Source of the DNA: Frigoribacterium sp. Leaf263
Lineage (GTDB): Bacteria > Actinomycetota > Actinomycetes > Actinomycetales > Microbacteriaceae
NCBI RefSeq assembly: GCF_001422285.1
Contig: NZ_LMMO01000003.1
Span: forward strand, 387,297-451,296
Length of the DNA stretch: 64,000 nucleotides
Reading direction: 5' to 3'
The position numbers were made by a program, and so were the translations under genes. The notes below the pieces were generated by a model. The model saw nothing but the letters and a program-made list of their open reading frames with translations, searched no databases and was not told the origin of the DNA. Below are positions 48,432-57,425 of this stretch, piece by piece. Within the stretch, counting starts at the first letter, position 1; every line of letters begins with the position of its first letter.

Positions 48432-49706
48432 TCACTGCCCGTAGTTGCGCCCGTACGACCGGTCGACCGACGCGTTCGCCGGGCGCACCGTGTCGTTCTT
48501 GACCGAACCGGTCAGGGGCAGGGCGTAGGTCACGGCGACGTTGCTCGCCTTCGTGATCTGACCGGCACCCGGGTCGGTGTAGTACGGGTACCGGTACCCG
48601 GCGATGTAGTTGTACTTCGCCAGGTTCCTGGCCGGCTGCGCGATGCGGTACGTCTTGATGCCGCCGCTGTTGTACTGCTCGCCCTGCGGGGCGCCGATGA
48701 CGTTGCGCCAGAGCACGACGCCCTCGGCCTTCAGCCCGATCGTCACACCGCTGCCCGCGTAGAGGAGCGTGTTGTAGCGGATGGCCACGTCGCGCGGGCT
48801 CTCGTTCGGGTCGCTGCTGCCGGCCGCCTTGATGTTCGCGCCGCGGGGTGCTCCCCAGATGAGATTGCGCTCGACGAGGCCGTTCGACGACCAGATCGAC
48901 GCGAGCAGGTACAGGTTGTGGTCGGTGCCGAGGACGTCCTGACCCTTGTTCTCGTGGATCACGTTGCCGACGACCGTCCAGTCGTGCGGCGCCGCGGCGA
49001 CCCGCGCGGCGGTGCTCGTGCCCGAGGGGGCCTCGGTCGTCACCATGACGTTCGCGGTGCGCCTCGACCCCGAGACGTCGTTGCCGCGGAACGTCCAGCC
49101 CGTGCCGCCGGCGAAGGTGACGAGACCGTACGTGTTCGACTTCGCCGCGTCGTACGTGAAGCGGAGACCCCAGACCAGCCAGTGGTCGGCCCCCGTGAAG
49201 ACGAAGCGCCCAGCGACGACGGCGCGCTCGCCGGGTGCGTTCTGGATCACGATCGGCTTCGAGGCGCTGCCGCCCTTGCCGTTGTTGCTCACGGACTCGG
49301 TGTAGGTGCCGCCCCGCACGACCACGACGTCGCCGGGCTTCACCAGGAGCATCGCCATCTGCAGCGAGCGGACGGGGTTCGAGTAGTTCGCCGCCGGGCA
49401 CTGCTTCCTCACCCAGTCGGTCGAGGCCGCGTTGCCGATGCAGTACGAGCGCTTGTACGGCTCGACGTGGCCGTCGGGGTAGCGCAGGTCGATGTAGTCG
49501 CGCCCCGTCGTCGAGACCCAGATCGTCGTGCCGCCCGCGGCCGGCGTCTTGAGCGACGTCGACCCGGTCGGGTGGGCGGTGGCCGCGACGGTGGCGGCCT
49601 CCGCGGGAGCAGGTGCGGACGCGACGGGCGCCACGACGGCGACGGTGGCGACCAGCGAGGCCGCGGCGAGGACGGTCGCGAGGCGACGCAGGGGAGAAGG
49701 GCGCAA
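48432..49706 (-). CDS. Secreted right-handed beta-helix protein
   Basis: 424 residues. A signal peptide (about 1-38, ending APAEAA) is followed by parallel beta-helix coils from about residue 75 to 400: VKPGDVVVVRGGTYTES, KPIVIQNAPGERAVV, DHWLVWGLRFTYD, GWTFRGNDVSG and VVGNVIHENKGQDV are typical of pectate-lyase-like proteins with the DUF1565 opening. Probably acts on or binds extracellular polysaccharide; no catalytic set can be assigned. The start is TTG 49706 with GAAAGAG seven bases upstream; no ATG or GTG fits the signal peptide. Confidence 0.8.
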   Translation of the reverse strand: MRPSPLRRLATVLAAASLVATVAVVAPVASAPAPAEAATVAATAHPTGSTSLKTPAAGGTTIWVSTTGRDYIDLRYPDGHVEPYKRSYCIGNAASTDWVRKQCPAANYSNPVRSLQMAMLLVKPGDVVVVRGGTYTESVSNNGKGGSASKPIVIQNAPGERAVVAGRFVFTGADHWLVWGLRFTYDAAKSNTYGLVTFAGGTGWTFRGNDVSGSRRTANVMVTTEAPSGTSTAARVAAAPHDWTVVGNVIHENKGQDVLGTDHNLYLLASIWSSNGLVERNLIWGAPRGANIKAAGSSDPNESPRDVAIRYNTLLYAGSGVTIGLKAEGVVLWRNVIGAPQGEQYNSGGIKTYRIAQPARNLAKYNYIAGYRYPYYTDPGAGQITKASNVAVTYALPLTGSVKNDTVRPANASVDRSYGRNYGQ

Positions 49707-49873
49707 GACAGGGCTCTTTCGTGCGGTGAGCGCGGGTGAGTCGCTCGATGTCGGACAAAAGGCCCCGGGTACGGCCGGGGTCCACCCTAGGCGAGACCCG
49801 GCGCCCTGACCACGCTCCCGGGGAATCGCATCCTCCGGCCGTTCCGTCGGGGACCACCCGTCCACGGCTTCCG

Positions 49874-49884
49874 CCGCGCCTCCT
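49874..49884 (-). repeat. Dispersed repeat copy
   Basis: AGGAGGCGCGG on the minus strand, 27 bases before the -35 of the MFS promoter. Confidence 0.55.
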
Positions 49885-49900
49885 GACGTCCGTCGCGGGG

Positions 49901-49930
49901 CTGTCACCGCGCCTCCCGAGGTCGTAAGCT
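49901..49930 (+). promoter_or_regulatory. Promoter of the DHA1 transporter gene, repeat in spacer
   Basis: CTGTCA, 18 bases, TAAGCT. The spacer begins with CCGCGCCTCC, the reverse-strand repeat core, as in the ssrA promoter where the forward core is the spacer. Confidence 0.5.
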
Positions 49931-49975
49931 CGTCGGTGGTCCCGCGCCGATCGAATCGATTCGGTCCGAGGCCCG

Positions 49976-49990
49976 CAGGAGGCGCGGTCC
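49976..49990 (+). repeat. Dispersed repeat copy in the MFS leader
   Basis: CAGGAGGCGCGGTCC in the predicted leader of the DHA1 transporter mRNA; it can pair with the copies upstream in DNA but only with itself in RNA. Confidence 0.5.
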
Positions 49991-50078
49991 GCCTCCGACG
50001 CACCATCCCGGCCCGTTCGACGGAGAGCCCCGGGCACCCGCCGCCCGACACCCTCCACCCCAGCGAAGGCAGCCGCCC

Positions 50079-51365
50079 GTGAACACCCTCTCCACCCGTC
50101 GCAAGACGTTCGCCCTCATCGCCCTGGCGCTCGGCGGCTTCGGCATCGGCTCGACCGAGTTCGTCGCCATGGGGCTGCTGCCCAACATCGCCCAGGATCT
50201 GCTGCCGGGCCTCTACGCCCAGTCGTCCGAGGAGGGCATCGCGCGCGCCGGCTGGCTCGTCAGCGCCTACGCCCTGGGCGTCGTCGTCGGGGCCCCGACC
50301 ATCGCGGCCATGTCGTCGCACCTGCCGAAGAAGAAGCTGCTGATGGGGCTGCTCGGGCTCTTCGTGCTCGGCACGGTGCTCTCGGCCGTGCTGCCGTCGT
50401 TCGGCTGGGTGCTCGGCGCCCGCTTCTTCGCGGGGCTGCCGCACGGCGCCTACTTCGGCATCGCCTCGATCGTCGCGGCCACGATCATGGGGCCGGGCAA
50501 CCGCGGCAAGGGCGTCGCGCTCGTGCTCAGCGGTCTGACGATCGCCAACGTGATCGGCGTGCCCACCATCACCGCCCTCGGTCAGGCGCAGGGCTGGCGC
50601 GTGGCCTACCTCGCCGTCGCGGCCATCTTCGCCCTCACCTTCGTCGCCGTCGCGCTCGCCGTCCCGCGTCTCGAGGGCGACTCGTCGGCATCGATGCGCC
50701 GTGAGCTCAGCGCGTTCCGGAAGCCCCAGGTCTGGCTCGTCATGGGCATCGGCGCCATCGGCTTCGGCGGCTTCTTCGCCGTCTACAGCTACATCGCGAA
50801 CGCGGTCACCGAGGGGGCCGGCGTCGACGAGGGCGTCGTCCCGTGGGTGCTCGTCGGGGTCGGCGTCGGCATGACGATCGGCAACGTGATCGGCGGATGG
50901 GCCGCCGACAAGAACCTCAAGGCCGCCCTCACCGTCGGCTTCATCGGTCTCATCGCCGCGCTCGTCGCCTACGCCCTGCTCGTCGACGGCATCGTCGGCA
51001 TCTTCGCGACGACGTTCCTGCTCGGTCTCGTCAGCTCGATGATCGGCCCGTCCGTGCAGTCGCGCCTGATGGAGGTCGCGGGCGAGAGCCAGGTCATCGG
51101 CGCCGCGCTCAACCACTCGTCGATGAACCTCGGCAACAGCGCCGGCGCCTACCTCGGCGGCGCCGTCATCGCGGCCGGCTTCGGCTTCGCAGCCCCCGGC
51201 TGGGTCGGCGTGGCCCTCGCCCTCGCCGGCGTCGTGCTCACGGTCATCAGCTTCCGTCTGCAGAAGACGGGCGACGCGCGCCAGGCGGCGCTCTGCGCGG
51301 CCGCCGCCGAAGCGGACCACAAGGAGGACACCGACACCGGGTCGGTGTTCATCACCCAGGGCTGA
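50079..51365 (+). CDS. MFS transporter, DHA1 family (AraJ/YdhP type)
   Basis: 428 residues, twelve membrane helices. FGIGSTEFVAMGLLPNIAQDL in helix 1 (parts GIGSTEFVAMGLLP), the AYALGVVVGAPT segment and GARFFAGLPHGAYFGIAS identify the AraJ-like exporter subgroup, which expels sugars, purine nucleosides or drugs. The C-terminal tail (residues 395-428) is hydrophilic with an unusual alanine and acidic content. GTG 50079 has GAAGG nine bases upstream. It ends at the paired-repeat hairpin at 51397. Confidence 0.92.
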   Translation: MNTLSTRRKTFALIALALGGFGIGSTEFVAMGLLPNIAQDLLPGLYAQSSEEGIARAGWLVSAYALGVVVGAPTIAAMSSHLPKKKLLMGLLGLFVLGTVLSAVLPSFGWVLGARFFAGLPHGAYFGIASIVAATIMGPGNRGKGVALVLSGLTIANVIGVPTITALGQAQGWRVAYLAVAAIFALTFVAVALAVPRLEGDSSASMRRELSAFRKPQVWLVMGIGAIGFGGFFAVYSYIANAVTEGAGVDEGVVPWVLVGVGVGMTIGNVIGGWAADKNLKAALTVGFIGLIAALVAYALLVDGIVGIFATTFLLGLVSSMIGPSVQSRLMEVAGESQVIGAALNHSSMNLGNSAGAYLGGAVIAAGFGFAAPGWVGVALALAGVVLTVISFRLQKTGDARQAALCAAAAEADHKEDTDTGSVFITQG

Positions 51366-51396
51366 GGCTCCCGGGCCGGGGTGAGGCCCGGCAGGA

Positions 51397-51446
51397 GACG
51401 AGCCGAGGAGGCGCGGGTCGGGTGACCCGCGCCTCCTCGGCTCGTC
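51397..51446. terminator. Perfect hairpin made of two dispersed repeats
   Basis: A 23-base perfect stem (51397-51419 with 51424-51446; core GAGGAGGCGCGGGTC) and loop GGGT between the convergent MFS and LuxR genes. This is the fullest version of the repeat in inverted pair form and very likely terminates both transcripts. Confidence 0.75.
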
Positions 51447-51456
51447 CGTGACGCGG

Positions 51457-52134
51457 CTAGAAGCTGGTCTGCGCCGGGAGGTCCGTCTGCAGCAGGATGC
51501 CGTCCTGGATGGCGCGCTTCCGGAGCGCGACCTTCGTGCCGACGTCGTAACCGGCCACCCGGTACTTCTCGCGGATGCGCTTGAGGTAGCTCTTGGCGGT
51601 CTCTTCGCTGATGCCGAGCTGGTACGCCACGGCCTTGACCGGCTCGCCGCCGCCGTAGAGGGCCATGACGCGGCGCTCCTGGGCGCTGAGCTTCGGCACG
51701 CCGCCGATCTCGGCGGCGTTGAGGGCGAGGTCGAGCTCGGCCGAGATGTAGGACTCGCCCTGCGACGCCGATCGGATCGCCTCGACGATCATCTCGGCGT
51801 CCTCGCTCTTGACGAGGTAGCCGAGCGCGCCCGCGGCCAGCGCCTCGCGCACGACGTTGGGTTCGGAGTACGTGCTCATCAGCACCGTCTTGACCCCGGT
51901 GGTCTTCAGCGTGTTGATCTTCAGCGAGATGGGGATGCTGTCTTTGAGGTCGAGGTCGAGCAGGACGACGTCGACGGGGAACTCGGGGTGCGTCAGCAGC
52001 TCGGGCCACGACGCGACGGCCGCCACCACCGAGATGTCGCTCGCGGCGCCGCGGATCCACTCGCTGAGGGCGCCGAGGAGCATCTTGTGGTCGTCGACCA
52101 GGGCCAGACGGATGCGATCGTCGGAGTTCGTCAC
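51457..52134 (-). CDS. LuxR-family response regulator
   Basis: 225 residues. Receiver domain (about 8-125) with acidic pocket ALVDDHK, phospho-acceptor Asp60 (VVLLDLDL), Ser87/Thr88 and Lys109 (YLVKSED). C-terminal LuxR helix-turn-helix (about 150-215): LSAQERRVMALYGGGEP and GISEETAKSYLKRIREKY. GTG 52134 has AAGGA upstream and its own -10-like TAGCAT on the minus strand. It lies 82 bases after an accessory membrane gene and the sensor kinase, its probable partner. GGGGGACC (52186-52193) stands in its upstream region. Confidence 0.92.
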   Translation of the reverse strand: MTNSDDRIRLALVDDHKMLLGALSEWIRGAASDISVVAAVASWPELLTHPEFPVDVVLLDLDLKDSIPISLKINTLKTTGVKTVLMSTYSEPNVVREALAAGALGYLVKSEDAEMIVEAIRSASQGESYISAELDLALNAAEIGGVPKLSAQERRVMALYGGGEPVKAVAYQLGISEETAKSYLKRIREKYRVAGYDVGTKVALRKRAIQDGILLQTDLPAQTSF

Positions 52135-52216
52135 GGGGTCCTTCTTTCTTCGAGCGTGCCCATCATGCTAGATGCCGTGAGGGTGGGGGGACCGCTTCGC
52201 CGAGCGGCCAGGCCGA

Positions 52217-53467
52217 TCACGTCTCGGCCGGGTTGTCGACGAGGCACGAGACCTGCAGGCGGACGCTCTGCTCGTGCGTCGAGACGGTGTACTCGCCCAC
52301 CCGCTCGAGGGCGTTCCAGGTGGCGGGGGTGACCCTGTTCCGCCGGATCCCCGTGGTGGTGATGAGCACCGGCACCTCGACGCTGCGACCGGCGAGCGAC
52401 TGGCCGGCGGCCGTGACCGGACCGAGACCGAGCGTGATGGTCGTGCCCGGGCTCCGGCTCTTCGAGTCGCCGAGCAGCAGCCAGACGGCCTGCAGGAGCC
52501 CGTCGCGCTGCGGGGGAGCGAGGAGGCCCGCCAGCGACGACGGGTCGGCGAGGGTCACCGAGCGGCCGAGGTACTCGGACTCGGTGACGGCGTGGTGCAG
52601 CCACGTCTCGCGACGACCCTCGATGAGATGCAGCCGCAGCTCGGTGGCGAGCGACGCCGCCTGCGACGCGACCTTCGGCGCGAGGGGCAGCGGCACCTCG
52701 CCCCCGGCCACCCCGTCGAGGAGCTTCTCGGCCGCGAGGTCGAGCCGGGCCAGCTCGTCGCTGGCGAGCATGCCCACGGCGAAACGGGGTTGCGACACGT
52801 TGCTCTGCACCAGCACGCGGTCGAGCTCGACCTGGACCATGCGGCGGAACCGCTGCAGGACGACGGTCGCCACCGCGCTCGGCAGCACCGCGAGCGAGAT
52901 CACAGCGATCTGCTGGGGCCCCGACGCCGAGGTGATCGGCGTCGTGGCGAGCGTCATGACGACGAACGCCGCGAGGAGCACGATCGTCGCGGCGACGATC
53001 TCGCGGGCCGGTCGGAGCGTCACGACCGGCAGCAGACCGAAGCCGACGGCGACGCTGGCCGTGGCGTAGGCCCCGACGTCGTGCAGCGGTGCGATGGCGA
53101 TGAAGTCGAGGGCGACGACGAGGGCCAGGATGACCGCGATGGCCGCGAACATCCACCCGGTCAGCCGTTGGCCCCGGATGGTGACGAGGGCCGTCGTGAC
53201 GACGAAGACCGCGATGTAGAGGAGCCACGCGGCCAGCGCGGGGGCGACCGCGGGGTAGTCCTCGAGGTGGCTGAAGAAGAAGATGAGTCCGTAGACGGTC
53301 TGGAGACCCGCGACCACGGCGGCGCCGATGCCCAGATAGCCCGTGCCGAGGGTCGCACCCGCGGCACGAGCCTGTCGCAGCGAGCGGGCGCCCGTCGAGC
53401 CGATCGGCAGCCCGCGCGCGGCGCGCCGCCCGCGGGTGACGCCCAGCGTGTTCTCGTCGACGTTCAT
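52217..53467 (-). CDS. Six-helix accessory membrane protein of the two-component module
   Basis: 416 residues. Six membrane helices (about 44-66, 76-96, 103-126, 132-150, 156-175, 187-204) precede a 210-residue cytoplasmic region with no histidine-kinase H-box, N-box or glycine boxes. That region has SLATELRLHLIEGRRETWLHHA and GLLQAVWLLLGDSK, and may be a degenerate kinase-like or regulator-binding domain. Its ATG overlaps the kinase stop by four bases, so it is part of the same unit as the sensor and regulator. I do not recognise a named family. Confidence 0.75.
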   Translation of the reverse strand: MNVDENTLGVTRGRRAARGLPIGSTGARSLRQARAAGATLGTGYLGIGAAVVAGLQTVYGLIFFFSHLEDYPAVAPALAAWLLYIAVFVVTTALVTIRGQRLTGWMFAAIAVILALVVALDFIAIAPLHDVGAYATASVAVGFGLLPVVTLRPAREIVAATIVLLAAFVVMTLATTPITSASGPQQIAVISLAVLPSAVATVVLQRFRRMVQVELDRVLVQSNVSQPRFAVGMLASDELARLDLAAEKLLDGVAGGEVPLPLAPKVASQAASLATELRLHLIEGRRETWLHHAVTESEYLGRSVTLADPSSLAGLLAPPQRDGLLQAVWLLLGDSKSRSPGTTITLGLGPVTAAGQSLAGRSVEVPVLITTTGIRRNRVTPATWNALERVGEYTVSTHEQSVRLQVSCLVDNPAET

Positions 53468-54621
53468 CGCGGCGCCTCCAGCACGACGGTGGTCCCCGAT
53501 CCGGGCGACGAGAAGAGGCGGGCGCTGCCGCCGACCTCGCGCAGTCGTCCGACGACGGACTCCTTGAAGCCCAGGCGCTCCTCGCTCACCCCGTCGAGGT
53601 CGAAGCCGACCCCGGCGTCCGTGACCATGGCCCGCACCATGCTGTCGTCGTGGATGATCGTGACGTGCGCCTCGGTGACCCCGGCGTGCCGGCGGACGTT
53701 CTCGAGGCACTCGGCCAGGGCGAGCAGGAACGCGTCGAGCACGTGGGTGGGCAGCAGCACCTGACCGGTGCCGTGCCAGCTGACCTCGAGACCCATCCGG
53801 CCGAAGCGCTGCTTGACGGACTCCAGCGTCTGGCCGAGCGGGGACTCCTCGACGGTCTCGAGCGAGTAGTCGCCGGAGGCCTGCGGCTGAGGGGTCCCGC
53901 CGAGGCGGAGGTGTCGGAGCAGTCGGGCGTCCTCCGCCGCCTGCGCCTGCAGCGCCTGAGGGGTGACCCCGACGCCGGAGTGCGCGAGGAGGGTCAGCGT
54001 CGCGAGGACGGTGTCGTGCAGCAGCCGGGCGCCCTGGCGTCGCTGCGCCTCGGTCTCGCTGGCCTGGCGTTCGGCGCGATGGGCGTTGCCGATGCTGTAG
54101 ATGCGTCGCGCGGCCAGCGGGACGCTGCGACCCAGCCAGACGCCCATGACGAAGATGAGCGCCCAGCCGAGCACGACGGACGCGACGGGGAAGGTGAGGA
54201 GCGAGCCCGTCGTCCAGGCCACGAGCGACACGGCGACCACGAAGGCGACCGCGGCGATGACGACCCGGATGCGGCTCGACGAGAGGACGATGCAGAACGA
54301 GGCCGTGGCCCCGCCCACGAGGGGGATCACCGCGGTGGCGAGGGCGGGATCGGTCGGATCGCCCGAGGGGAGCAGGGCCACCAGGCTGACGGCGATGCCG
54401 GAGCCGAGACCGATCAGCACCCACGACGGCGTCGACGCCCGTCCGACCATCCACAGCGCGACGATCAGGAGGGCCGCGAGGGGCACGATCGCCGCCAGGT
54501 GCAGCGGCTCCGTCACCCCCGGGATGGCCAGGGAGACGAGGGAGACGAGCGCGCACGGGATGCCGAGCGCCCGCGCCGCACGGCCGAGCAACCGGTCACG
54601 CTCCTGCGCGAAGATGTCCAT
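53464..54621 (-). CDS. Sensor histidine kinase (DesK/NarL-partner type)
   Basis: 385 residues. Six hydrophobic helices (about 20-165) form the sensor, with no large extracellular domain. The H-box contains His202 (GARLLHDTVLATL); ATP-binding motifs are Asn308 (ECLENVRRH), DAGVGFDL (335-342) and the GSGTTVVL end. This class phosphorylates LuxR-type regulators such as the one at 51457. The start is not certain: ATG 54621 is chosen; ATG 54654 and a still longer frame from 54687 are possible. Confidence 0.88.
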   Translation of the reverse strand: MDIFAQERDRLLGRAARALGIPCALVSLVSLAIPGVTEPLHLAAIVPLAALLIVALWMVGRASTPSWVLIGLGSGIAVSLVALLPSGDPTDPALATAVIPLVGGATASFCIVLSSSRIRVVIAAVAFVVAVSLVAWTTGSLLTFPVASVVLGWALIFVMGVWLGRSVPLAARRIYSIGNAHRAERQASETEAQRRQGARLLHDTVLATLTLLAHSGVGVTPQALQAQAAEDARLLRHLRLGGTPQPQASGDYSLETVEESPLGQTLESVKQRFGRMGLEVSWHGTGQVLLPTHVLDAFLLALAECLENVRRHAGVTEAHVTIIHDDSMVRAMVTDAGVGFDLDGVSEERLGFKESVVGRLREVGGSARLFSSPGSGTTVVLEAPR

Positions 54622-54720
54622 GCGGATCCCAGGTGTGCATCGGATGTCGTCCATCCTGTCGGTTGACAGCAGACCCCATGCTTTCACACAGGACCCCCCG
54701 GCGGGGGACGTACGCGCCGT

Positions 54721-55929
54721 TCAGTCGTCCAGCAGCCGACGCAGGTGCCCGCCGACGGCCTCGTTCTCGATCAGGAAGCCGTCGTGGCCGAACTCGCTGG
54801 CGATGACCGCCGGCTCGTGACCGTCGATCCCGCCGGCGAGATGACGGGCGATGAGGCGCTGATCGGACACCGGGAACAGCCGGTCGCTGTCGATGCCCAG
54901 GACGAGGGTGCGCGCGGTGACCCGGTCGAGCGCCGCCGCGACGCCGCCCCGGTCGCGGCCGACGTCGTGCGAGTTCATCGCGCCGAGCAGGGTCGCGTAG
55001 CTGCCGGCGTCGAATCGCCGGGTGAACTTGTTGCCGTGGAAGTCCAGGTAGCTCTCCACCTGGAACCGCCCCGGCCCGCCGAGCGGCGAGATGTCGCTCT
55101 GCCAGCTCCGTCCGAACCGGGCGTTGAGCTCGTCGGGCGACCGGTAGTTCAGCAGCGCCATGCGGCGGGCCAGCGCGAGCCCGCGATACGGCCCCTCACC
55201 GTCCGGTGCGTCGTAGAAGTCGCCGTCGTTCCACGCGGCGTCCATCCGGATCGCCTCGTGCTGCACGGTGTTGAGCGCGATCTGGTCGGCGCTCGCGACC
55301 GGCGGAGCGGCGAGCACCCCGAGACGGGCGACGCGCTCGGGGTGGGTGACGCCCCATTCGAGCGCGTGCATCCCGCCCATCGATCCGCCGACGACGGCCG
55401 CCCACCGGTCGATGCCGAGGTGGTCGGAGAACGCCGTCTGGGCGGCGACCTGGTCGCGGATGGTCAGGTGCGGGAACCTCGACCCCCACTCGACCGCGTC
55501 GGGCGCGATCGACGCGGGGCCCGTGCTGCCCTGGCAGCCGCCCAGCATGTTCGGCGCCACGACATGCCAGCGGTCGGTGTCGATCGCGAGGCCCGGCCCG
55601 ACGACGCCGTTCCACCAGCCGGCGGTCGGGTGACCGGGCCCCGAGACGCCCCGCACGTGGCTGTCGCCCGTCAGGGCGTGCAGCAGCAGGACGGCGTTGC
55701 CGCGATCAGCGTCGAGCTCGCCCCACGTCTCGTAGGCGATGCGGGGTCGGGGGATGACGACGCCGCTCTCGAGCGCGAGGTCGTCGAGCGCGACGAACCG
55801 CCGGTCGCCCGGGTCGTCGCCGTCGCGCCAGGCGCCCGTGACCGGCGGTCGGCCGAGCATCGCGAGACGCGTGCGCTCGCTGACGACGCTCGACGGGACG
55901 GTGTCCTCGGGTGTGGTCTGCCAGTCCAT
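54721..55929 (-). CDS. metX: Homoserine O-acetyltransferase MetX
   Basis: 402 residues, alpha/beta-hydrolase fold. Oxyanion and substrate segments ALTGDSHV and GCQGSTGPAS, the nucleophile serine in VVGGSMGGMHALEW, acidic residue in LGIDSDRLFPV and histidine in SEFGHDGFLIE. It acetylates homoserine for direct sulfhydrylation. It follows metY on the same strand, 78 bases apart, with an inverted pair of dispersed repeats between them that may reduce read-through. Confidence 0.96.
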   Translation of the reverse strand: MDWQTTPEDTVPSSVVSERTRLAMLGRPPVTGAWRDGDDPGDRRFVALDDLALESGVVIPRPRIAYETWGELDADRGNAVLLLHALTGDSHVRGVSGPGHPTAGWWNGVVGPGLAIDTDRWHVVAPNMLGGCQGSTGPASIAPDAVEWGSRFPHLTIRDQVAAQTAFSDHLGIDRWAAVVGGSMGGMHALEWGVTHPERVARLGVLAAPPVASADQIALNTVQHEAIRMDAAWNDGDFYDAPDGEGPYRGLALARRMALLNYRSPDELNARFGRSWQSDISPLGGPGRFQVESYLDFHGNKFTRRFDAGSYATLLGAMNSHDVGRDRGGVAAALDRVTARTLVLGIDSDRLFPVSDQRLIARHLAGGIDGHEPAVIASEFGHDGFLIENEAVGGHLRRLLDD

Positions 55930-55946
55930 GGGTCCCCATCCTGGTG

Positions 55947-56009
55947 GAGCCGAGGAGGCGCGGTGCGATTGTTACCGCACCGCACCGCGCCTCCCCGTCC
56001 TCCCGGCTC
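55947..56009. repeat. Inverted pair of dispersed repeats between metY and metX
   Basis: Left arm GAGCCGAGGAGGCGCGGTGC (55947-55966) pairs with CGCACCGCGCCTCC (55981-55994) and, after an eight-base insertion, CGGCTC. The right arm reaches the metY stop codon (56008-56010). Confidence 0.65.
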
Positions 56010-57339
56010 AGCTGCTGCGGAGCGACTCGCGGGTGACGGCCTGCGCGGCGGCGAAGCCCGCCTCGAGGTCGGACTTCAGATCGTCGATGTTCTCGAGGCC
56101 GACCGACAGCCGGACCAGACCCGGGGTGACGCCCGTCGTCAGCTGCTGCTCGGGGGTGAGCTGCGAGTGCGTGGTCGAGGCGGGGTGGATCACGAGACTG
56201 CGGACGTCGCCGATGTTGGCGAGGTGGCTGAACAGGCTCAGCCCGTCGACGAGCGCCCGGCCGGCGTCGACGCCGCCCTTGAGCTCGAACGAGAGCACGG
56301 CGCCGACGCCCTTCGGGGCGTACTTGTTGGCGGCGGCGTACCACGGGCTGGTCGGCAGACCCGCGTAGTACACGGCGGCGACGTCGGAGCGGGCGTCCAG
56401 CCACTCCGCGATCTCCTGCGCGTTCTGGACGTGACGCTCGATCCGCAGGCTGAGGGTCTCGATGCCCTGGATGAGCGAGAACGCCGTGTCGGGGCTGTTC
56501 GAGGCGCCGAGATCGCGCAGCAGCTGCACGCGCGCCTTGATGATGTAGGCCAGGGGGTCGCCGACCGCCTGGGTGTACACGGCGCCGTGATACGACGGGT
56601 CGGGCGTCGTCAGGCCCGGGAACCGCTCGGCGTTGTCCGACCAGGCGAAGGCGCCGCCGTCGACGATGAACCCGCCGATGACCGTCCCGTGCCCGCCGAG
56701 GAACTTCGTCGCCGAGTGCACGACGATGTCGGCGCCGTGCTCGAGGGGGCGGATGAGGTACGGGGTCGCGATCGTGTTGTCGACGATCAGCGGGACGCCC
56801 TCGGAGTGCGCGACCCCCGAGACCGTCTCGATGTCGAGGATGTTGATCTTCGGGTTTCCGATCGTCTCGGCGAAGAACAGCTTGGTCTCGGGCCGGACGG
56901 CGCGACGCCACTCGTCGGGGTCGTCCTGGTTCTCGACGAACGTCGTCTCGATGCCGAGCTTCGCGAGCGTGTACTTGAAGAGGTTGTACGTGCCGCCGTA
57001 GATCGACGACGACGACACGATGTGGTCGCCGGCCTGCGCGATGTTCAGCACCGCGAACGTCGACGCCGCCTGACCCGACGCGACGAGCAGGGCCCCGGTG
57101 CCGCCTTCGAGCGCGGCGATCCGCTGCTCGACGACGTCGTGGGTCGGGTTCATGATCCGCGAGTAGATGTTGCCGTTCTCGGCGAGGGCGAAGAGGTCCT
57201 GGGCGTGCTGGGCGTCGCGGAAGACGTACGACGTCGTCTTGTAGATCGGCGTCGCGCGGGCGTGCGTGGTGGGGTCGGGCTGCGCCCCCGCGTGGATCTG
57301 CCGGGTCTCGAACTTCCAGGCGGACGTGTCGTCGCTCAT
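56008..57339 (-). CDS. metY: O-acetylhomoserine sulfhydrylase MetY
   Basis: 443 residues, PLP-dependent Cys/Met-metabolism family. The opening FETRQIHAGAQPDPTTHARATPIYKTTSYVF (parts FETRQIHAGAQPD and PIYKTTSYVF) and the PLP lysine in VVHSATKFLGGHGTVIGG are characteristic. It makes homocysteine from O-acetylhomoserine and sulfide, directly using MetX product. The promoter is -35 TGGACA, 17 bases, -10 TAGCGT on the minus strand. ATG 57339 has CAGGAG eight bases upstream. No SAM riboswitch was recognised in the leader of about 50 bases. Confidence 0.96.
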   Translation of the reverse strand: MSDDTSAWKFETRQIHAGAQPDPTTHARATPIYKTTSYVFRDAQHAQDLFALAENGNIYSRIMNPTHDVVEQRIAALEGGTGALLVASGQAASTFAVLNIAQAGDHIVSSSSIYGGTYNLFKYTLAKLGIETTFVENQDDPDEWRRAVRPETKLFFAETIGNPKINILDIETVSGVAHSEGVPLIVDNTIATPYLIRPLEHGADIVVHSATKFLGGHGTVIGGFIVDGGAFAWSDNAERFPGLTTPDPSYHGAVYTQAVGDPLAYIIKARVQLLRDLGASNSPDTAFSLIQGIETLSLRIERHVQNAQEIAEWLDARSDVAAVYYAGLPTSPWYAAANKYAPKGVGAVLSFELKGGVDAGRALVDGLSLFSHLANIGDVRSLVIHPASTTHSQLTPEQQLTTGVTPGLVRLSVGLENIDDLKSDLEAGFAAAQAVTRESLRSS

Positions 57340-57396
57340 GCTGTGCTCCTGCGGTCGGGGTCTGCGGCGGCCGATCGGCCGGACTGCGATGCGGCA

Positions 57397-57425
57397 ACGC
57401 TACGGAAGGGCCGTGGGGCTGTCCA
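57397..57425 (-). promoter_or_regulatory. metY promoter
   Basis: Minus strand: -35 TGGACA (57425-57420), 17-base spacer, -10 TAGCGT (57402-57397). It is the best-formed two-box promoter found in the window. Confidence 0.7.

Larger units (their letters stand above)
49707..50078. other. Divergent intergenic region with three repeat copies
   Basis: Holds three copies of the dispersed repeat core (49874-49884, 49907-49916, 49976-49990) and a plus-strand promoter for the MFS gene: -35 CTGTCA (49901-49906), 18-base spacer, -10 TAAGCT (49925-49930), giving a leader of about 140 bases. No gene is seen. Confidence 0.55.

Noticed and set aside
57340-57396. SAM-responsive riboswitch in the metY leader
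   Set aside because: The predicted leader is only about 50 bases and shows no recognisable SAM-riboswitch core; it contains just GGCCGATCGGCC, a simple palindrome.
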